Shown: positions 7,315 through 10,636 of the stretch, one piece after another | Layout: each line of letters starts with the position of its first letter | Position numbering within the stretch: position 1 is the stretch's first letter | Origin: Lachnospiraceae bacterium | GTDB lineage: Bacteria > Bacillota > Clostridia > Lachnospirales > Lachnospiraceae | NCBI GenBank assembly: GCA_900759225.1 | Contig: CAAEUM010000056.1 | Location: 1 to 10,636 of the forward strand | Length of the DNA: 10,636 bases | Reading direction: 5' to 3' | Notes under the pieces: generated by a model | Told to the model about the DNA's origin: nothing | What the model saw: the letters and a program-made list of their open reading frames with translations, nothing else | Databases searched by the model: none | Translations under genes and position numbers: made by a program

Positions 7315-8068
7315 GGTTGCGGTAATTGAAGATGAAACCATGGCCCGGAGAGGCATTATATTAACGATCAACTGGGCAGATCTGGGCTGCGTCATAGTAG
7401 GGGAGGCAGCTAACGGTGAGGAAGGTGTCCGGCTCATAGAGCGGCTGAAGCCGGATATTGTAGTGACAGATGTAAAAATGCCCCGTATGGATGGAGTGGA
7501 AATGATCGGGGTGCTGCGCAGCAGGGGGTGTATGGCCCGGTTTATTATCCTTACGGCCTACAGTGATTTCAAATATGCCCAAAGTGCCCTGCGGCTGGAT
7601 GTCAGCGACTACCTTTTAAAGCCCCTGAAGGATGGGGAGCTGGAGGAGGCTGTGAGTCACATAACGAAGAAATTTGATGAAAAAAAGGCAGCGGAGCAGA
7701 AGGCTTATTTTGCGCCCAGGCTGGGGCCGGTGCTGGAGGGGAAGCCTCAGAATAAGTACGTGGAAATGGCTATGGCTTATATTAAGGAGCATTATCGGGA
7801 GAATATAAATATCAGTACAGTAGCAGCCGGATTAGAGATCAGCGAGGGCTATTTAAGCCGTATGTTTAAGAAGGAAACAGGGTATACCTTTACCAGCTAT
7901 CTTACGCTGTACCGGATGAAGGTGGCTATGGGGCTTTTAAAGGATTGCCGCGTGAAGGTATATGAGGTAGCGGAGCAGGTAGGATATGCAGATACGGCTT
8001 ATTTCAGTGCCCAGTTTAAGAAAACCCTGGGGATTTCTCCCTCTGATTACCAGGACAGGTGCAGGTAA
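7307..8068 (+). CDS. YesN-family response regulator with AraC-type DNA-binding domain, HptR-like
   Basis: A 253-residue cytoplasmic transcription regulator. I start it at 7307, after AAGGAGGTG (7294-7302), which gives the usual receiver N-terminus MYKVAVIEDE; the upstream start at 7247 would add an unrelated Arg-rich tail. The receiver domain has the acidic pair Glu8/Asp9, phosphoacceptor Asp55, Thr83 and Lys105-Pro106. After a linker (about 125-150) comes the double helix-turn-helix AraC domain to the C-terminus, with the family-typical GYLSRMFKKETG and VGYADTAYFSAQFKK. It overlaps the kinase gene by 8 bases, so the two are made together. At 253 residues it is much shorter than long YesN proteins and close to HptR size. 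Expected targets are the transporter operon and possibly its own promoter, but I could not identify an operator. Confidence 0.93.
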   Translation: MYKVAVIEDETMARRGIILTINWADLGCVIVGEAANGEEGVRLIERLKPDIVVTDVKMPRMDGVEMIGVLRSRGCMARFIILTAYSDFKYAQSALRLDVSDYLLKPLKDGELEEAVSHITKKFDEKKAAEQKAYFAPRLGPVLEGKPQNKYVEMAMAYIKEHYRENINISTVAAGLEISEGYLSRMFKKETGYTFTSYLTLYRMKVAMGLLKDCRVKVYEVAEQVGYADTAYFSAQFKKTLGISPSDYQDRCR

Positions 8069-8071
8069 ATA

Positions 8072-8097
8072 GTAATAGTTCAGCCATGCGCTGTTAC
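8072..8097. repeat. Hairpin-forming intergenic repeat, copy 2
   Basis: GTAATAG (8072-8078) pairs with CTGTTAC (8091-8097) over seven positions with one T-G wobble and a 12-base loop. It starts three bases after the regulator stop codon and has no T-tract, so it is not an obvious terminator. The left arm GTAATAGTTC differs by one base from GTAACAGTTC of copy 1, and both copies end in GCTGTTAC. The right arm here looks shortened. Confidence 0.55.
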
Positions 8098-8109
8098 GGG
8101 AAATAAAAG

Positions 8110-8138
8110 TGTACATGAAAAATAAGATATGATATACT
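8110..8138 (+). promoter_or_regulatory. Extended -10 promoter of the holB operon
   Basis: TATACT at 8133-8138 is preceded by TG at 8130-8131, an extended -10. TGTACA at 8110-8115 is a partial -35 match with a 17-base spacer. Transcription would begin near 8145, about 37 bases before the holB start, and the leader carries an AGAGGGGG ribosome binding site just upstream of it. No clear terminator separates this promoter from the response regulator gene. Confidence 0.65.
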
Positions 8139-8181
8139 AACCCCATAGGCAGCTGATAATGGAAAGAGAGGGGGCTGGAAT

Positions 8182-9171
8182 ATGCCGGGATTTAAGGATA
8201 TTTTGGGACATGAACAGATAAAGGAGCATTTTAAACAGGCAGTGCAGACCGGGAAGGTTTCCCATGCATATATACTCAGCGGTGAGGCAGGCATGGGCCG
8301 GAAATCTCTGGCAAATGCCTTTGCCCTCAGCCTGCTGTGCGAAAAGGGGCTTTCAGAGCCCTGCATGCAGTGTCATGCCTGCAAGCAGGTACTTTCAGGA
8401 AATCATCCGGATCTAATTTATGTAACCCATGAGAAGCCGGCCAGTATTGGTGTGGATGACATCAGGGAACAGATTAATGATACGATCTTGGTGCGCCCCT
8501 ACAGCAGTTATTATAAGGTTTATATTGTAGATGAAGCGGAGAAAATGACGGTACAGGCTCAGAATGCCCTGTTAAAGACCATAGAGGAACCGCCCTCCTA
8601 TGCAGTGATCCTTCTTCTGACAACCAATCAGGATGCATTCCTTCCTACTATTCTTTCGCGGTGTGTGCAGCTGAAGCTAAAGCCCTTAAAGGATTCAGTT
8701 GTGCGGGAATATCTGGTGCAGTCCCTGGGGGTAGAGGAAGGTCAGGCAGAAATCTACAGCGCCTTTGCCAGGGGAAATCTGGGGAAGGCAATCTATCTGG
8801 TGCAGTCGGAGGAATTTAAGTTTATGTATCAGAAGCTGCTGCAGCTCTTAAAGGATGTAAAGCAGCGGGATATCTCGGAGCTTCTGGAAGCCATCCGCAT
8901 GTTTAAGGAGGAGAAGCTTGATATTTATGAATGTCTTGATTTTATGCAGCTGTGGTACAGGGATGTGCTCATGTATAAGACGACCAAAGACATCAACCTT
9001 CTTATTTTTAAGGATGAGTTTCCGGCGATTCAGAAGATCAGCTCTGTCAGCGGCTACGAGGGCCTGGAAAAAATACTGGAGGCCATTGACAAGGCAAAAA
9101 TCCGTCTGGATGCTAATGTAAATATGGAGCTGGTAATGGAGCTTTTACTGCTGACAATGAAGGAAAACTAA
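8182..9171 (+). CDS. holB: DNA polymerase III delta' subunit (clamp loader)
   Basis: Clamp-loader subunit that helps load the beta sliding clamp at replication forks. The 329-residue length is normal for Firmicute delta'. Visible features are an AAA+ N-terminus with the LGHEQIKEHF opening, a P-loop GEAGMGRKS (34-42), a four-cysteine zinc module (Cys53, 61, 64, 67), a Walker B-like DEAE at 117-120, and the SRC motif at 159-161 that supplies the arginine finger. The invariant P-loop lysine position is Arg40, followed by Lys41. Delta' need not hydrolyse ATP in E. coli, so the change may be harmless. DnaX (tau/gamma) is excluded by its much larger size. The stop codon overlaps the Shine-Dalgarno of ricT, 13 bases before that start, as in the conserved holB-ricT pair of Bacillus and clostridia. 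Confidence 0.92.
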   Translation: MPGFKDILGHEQIKEHFKQAVQTGKVSHAYILSGEAGMGRKSLANAFALSLLCEKGLSEPCMQCHACKQVLSGNHPDLIYVTHEKPASIGVDDIREQINDTILVRPYSSYYKVYIVDEAEKMTVQAQNALLKTIEEPPSYAVILLLTTNQDAFLPTILSRCVQLKLKPLKDSVVREYLVQSLGVEEGQAEIYSAFARGNLGKAIYLVQSEEFKFMYQKLLQLLKDVKQRDISELLEAIRMFKEEKLDIYECLDFMQLWYRDVLMYKTTKDINLLIFKDEFPAIQKISSVSGYEGLEKILEAIDKAKIRLDANVNMELVMELLLLTMKEN

Positions 9172-9184
9172 GGAGAGAAAGACA

Positions 9185-10117
9185 ATGATAACAGTAATCG
9201 GAGTGCGTTTCCGCGCTGCAGGAAAGATTTATTACTTTGATCCGTCAGGAAAAGAAATAAAGCCCGGAGACCATGTGATCGTAGAAACTGCCCGGGGAAT
9301 TGAATATGGCCATGTAGTCCTTGGAAACAGGGAGGTAGATGAATCAAAGGCAGTCCTGCCTTTAAAGCCGGTAATCCGCATGGCAACAAAGGAAGATACG
9401 GCAATCGAGACGAAAAACAAGGAAAAGGAAAAAGAAGCCTTTAAAATCTGTAAGGAAAAGATTGCCAAGCATAATCTGGAAATGAAGCTGATCGATGCGG
9501 AGTATACCTTTGATAATAACAAGCTGCTGTTTTATTTTACAGCAGATGGACGCATTGATTTCCGGGAGCTGGTAAAGGATCTGGCCAGCGTATTTAAAAC
9601 AAGGATCGAGCTGCGCCAGGTAGGGGTCAGAGATGAAACAAAGATAATGGGAGGGATCGGTATCTGCGGAAGACCTCTTTGCTGCCATTCCTATTTATCG
9701 GAGTTTATACCGGTATCCATTAAAATGGCAAAGGAGCAGAACCTTTCCTTAAATCCAACAAAGATATCCGGCGTCTGCGGCCGTCTTATGTGCTGTCTGA
9801 AAAATGAGGAAGAGACCTATGAGGTTTTAAACAGCCGCCTTCCGGGCATTGGTGATTATGTTACAACCATTGATGGCTTAAAGGGCGAGGTGCACAGCTT
9901 TAATGTGCTGCGTCAGCTGGTAAAGGTTGTCGTAACGGTTGACAAGGATGAAAAGGAAATCAGGGAATATAAGGTAGACCAGCTGAAATTCAAGCCAAGA
10001 AAGAAAAAGGGCAAGGGGAATGATAAGCAGGCAAAGGCGGAGAATCCGGATGCAGAGCTTAAAAAGCTGGAGGCCCTGGAGAAAAAGGAAGGGAAATCAA
10101 AGCTCGATGACAAGTAG
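9185..10117 (+). CDS. ricT: PSP1 family protein, RicT/YaaT-like regulator of RNA processing
   Basis: A 310-residue cytoplasmic protein of the PSP1 family. Two cysteine clusters define it: CGRPLCC (Cys161, 166, 167) and CGRLMCC (Cys198, 203, 204). In Bacillus subtilis RicT (YaaT), such cysteines bind iron-sulfur clusters, and the protein works with RicA and RicF as a partner of RNase Y in mRNA maturation, with effects on biofilm, competence and sporulation. The N-terminal half holds the GDHVIVETARGIEYG segment typical of the family. The last 40 or so residues are a Lys/Glu-rich, probably disordered tail. The start follows TAAGGAGAG, which includes the holB stop codon. Position directly after holB is the conserved arrangement. 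The partners RicA and RicF are not in this window. Confidence 0.92.
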   Translation: MITVIGVRFRAAGKIYYFDPSGKEIKPGDHVIVETARGIEYGHVVLGNREVDESKAVLPLKPVIRMATKEDTAIETKNKEKEKEAFKICKEKIAKHNLEMKLIDAEYTFDNNKLLFYFTADGRIDFRELVKDLASVFKTRIELRQVGVRDETKIMGGIGICGRPLCCHSYLSEFIPVSIKMAKEQNLSLNPTKISGVCGRLMCCLKNEEETYEVLNSRLPGIGDYVTTIDGLKGEVHSFNVLRQLVKVVVTVDKDEKEIREYKVDQLKFKPRKKKGKGNDKQAKAENPDAELKKLEALEKKEGKSKLDDK

Positions 10118-10157
10118 TGAAGCTTCTTCCCACTGCTGGCGGCAGGAAGGGAATATA

Positions 10158-10636
10158 ATGCTGCGGGAGGATGAGCGTATAGATGACCTGCAGCGAAATC
10201 ACCTTGGAATTATACAGAGGAAGGGAGCCTTCTGCTTTGGAATGGATGCAGTGCTTCTGTCCGGCTTTGTTGCGGTAAAGCCGGGAGAGAGGGTTCTGGA
10301 TTTGGGAACGGGAACAGGGATCATCCCTATCCTTCTGACCGCCAAGACAGAGGGAAAGCATTTCACCGGGCTGGAAATCCAGGAGGAATCTGCGGATATG
10401 GCAAGACGTAGTGTTGTTTACAACCATCTGGAAGAGAAGGTGGAGATCGTAACAGGGGATATTAAGATGGCCGGAAGCCTGTTTGCGCGGGCTTCCTTTG
10501 ACGTTGTCACCTCCAATCCGCCTTATATGAATGACGCTCATGGGATTAAAAATCCCGGGGATGCCAAGGCGATTGCCCGCCATGAGGTTTTATGCACTCT
10601 GGAGGATGTGATCCGGGAGGGTACACAGGTGTTAAA
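10158..10636 (+). CDS. trmN6: tRNA1(Val) adenine(37)-N6-methyltransferase, TrmN6/YabB family (3' end outside window)
   Basis: A class I SAM-dependent methyltransferase; the first 159 codons are present and the frame stays open to the window end. The N-terminus REDERIDDLQ and the GAFCFGMDAVLLSGF segment are typical of TrmN6/YabB proteins. Motif I is LDLGTGTG (47-54), and the catalytic N6-adenine motif is SNPPY (119-123). I chose ATG 10158 because AGGAAGGG (10144-10151) precedes it by six bases and the family starts here. An in-frame ATG at 10107 overlaps ricT and would add 17 residues unlike the family. Its place after holB and ricT matches the Bacillus order, except that yabA is missing between them. 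RNA-methyltransferase family is secure; the exact modified nucleotide is inferred. Confidence 0.9.
   Translation, partial: MLREDERIDDLQRNHLGIIQRKGAFCFGMDAVLLSGFVAVKPGERVLDLGTGTGIIPILLTAKTEGKHFTGLEIQEESADMARRSVVYNHLEEKVEIVTGDIKMAGSLFARASFDVVTSNPPYMNDAHGIKNPGDAKAIARHEVLCTLEDVIREGTQVL

Noticed and set aside
6868..7437. Reverse-strand open frame of 189 codons across the kinase-regulator junction
   Set aside because: It is a shadow of the histidine kinase ATPase domain and receiver domain, with no plausible start signal.
10059..10583. Reverse-strand open frame of 174 codons near the window end
   Set aside because: It is antisense to ricT and the methyltransferase, both with clear motifs and ribosome binding sites; its translation shows no domain.
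1..10636. CRISPR array, insertion sequence, tRNA or rRNA gene
   Set aside because: No regularly spaced repeats, no transposase-like protein and no tRNA or rRNA sequence were seen on either strand.

Overview
The window looks like chromosome of an anaerobic Gram-positive Firmicute, most likely a Lachnospiraceae-type clostridium. The reasons are the moderate GC content, strong AGGAGG ribosome binding sites before nearly every gene, a Gram-positive lipoprotein signal, a YesM/YesN-type two-component pair, and a Bacillus/Clostridium-style holB-ricT-trmN6 block. All recognised genes lie on the + strand. Species cannot be read from the sequence.

Region 1 (1-163) contains no assignable gene. It carries a strong intrinsic terminator (90-125) only 38 bases before the first start codon. 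Region 2 (164-4359) is a tight operon: an ABC transporter ATPase of the Fe3+/AfuC/FbpC class, a fused two-domain permease of the AfuB/FbpB class, and a phosphohexomutase (phosphoglucomutase/phosphomannomutase). A hairpin repeat and an intrinsic terminator close it at 4367-4466.

Region 3 (4474-8068) starts from its own extended -10 promoter. It encodes a binding lipoprotein of the Fe3+-type fold, a YesM-like sensor histidine kinase and a YesN-like AraC-type response regulator, all translationally overlapping. This gene order matches the HptA-HptS-HptR extracellular hexose-phosphate sensor of Staphylococcus aureus.

The best reading of regions 2 and 3 together is a phosphosugar acquisition locus. 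HptARS-like proteins would sense an external sugar phosphate, an AfuBC-like ABC transporter would import it intact, and the co-transcribed mutase would interconvert its 1- and 6-phosphates for metabolism. The protein families are clear; the substrate is inferred. No binding protein dedicated to the transporter is visible, so it either lies upstream of base 1 or the sensor lipoprotein does both jobs.

Region 4 (8110-10636) is a housekeeping operon with its own extended -10 promoter: holB (DNA polymerase III delta'), ricT (PSP1 family) and the start of a TrmN6-type tRNA adenine-N6-methyltransferase that runs off the window. A second copy of the hairpin repeat found after the mutase gene sits at 8072-8097, so the sensor module is flanked by two related repeats.
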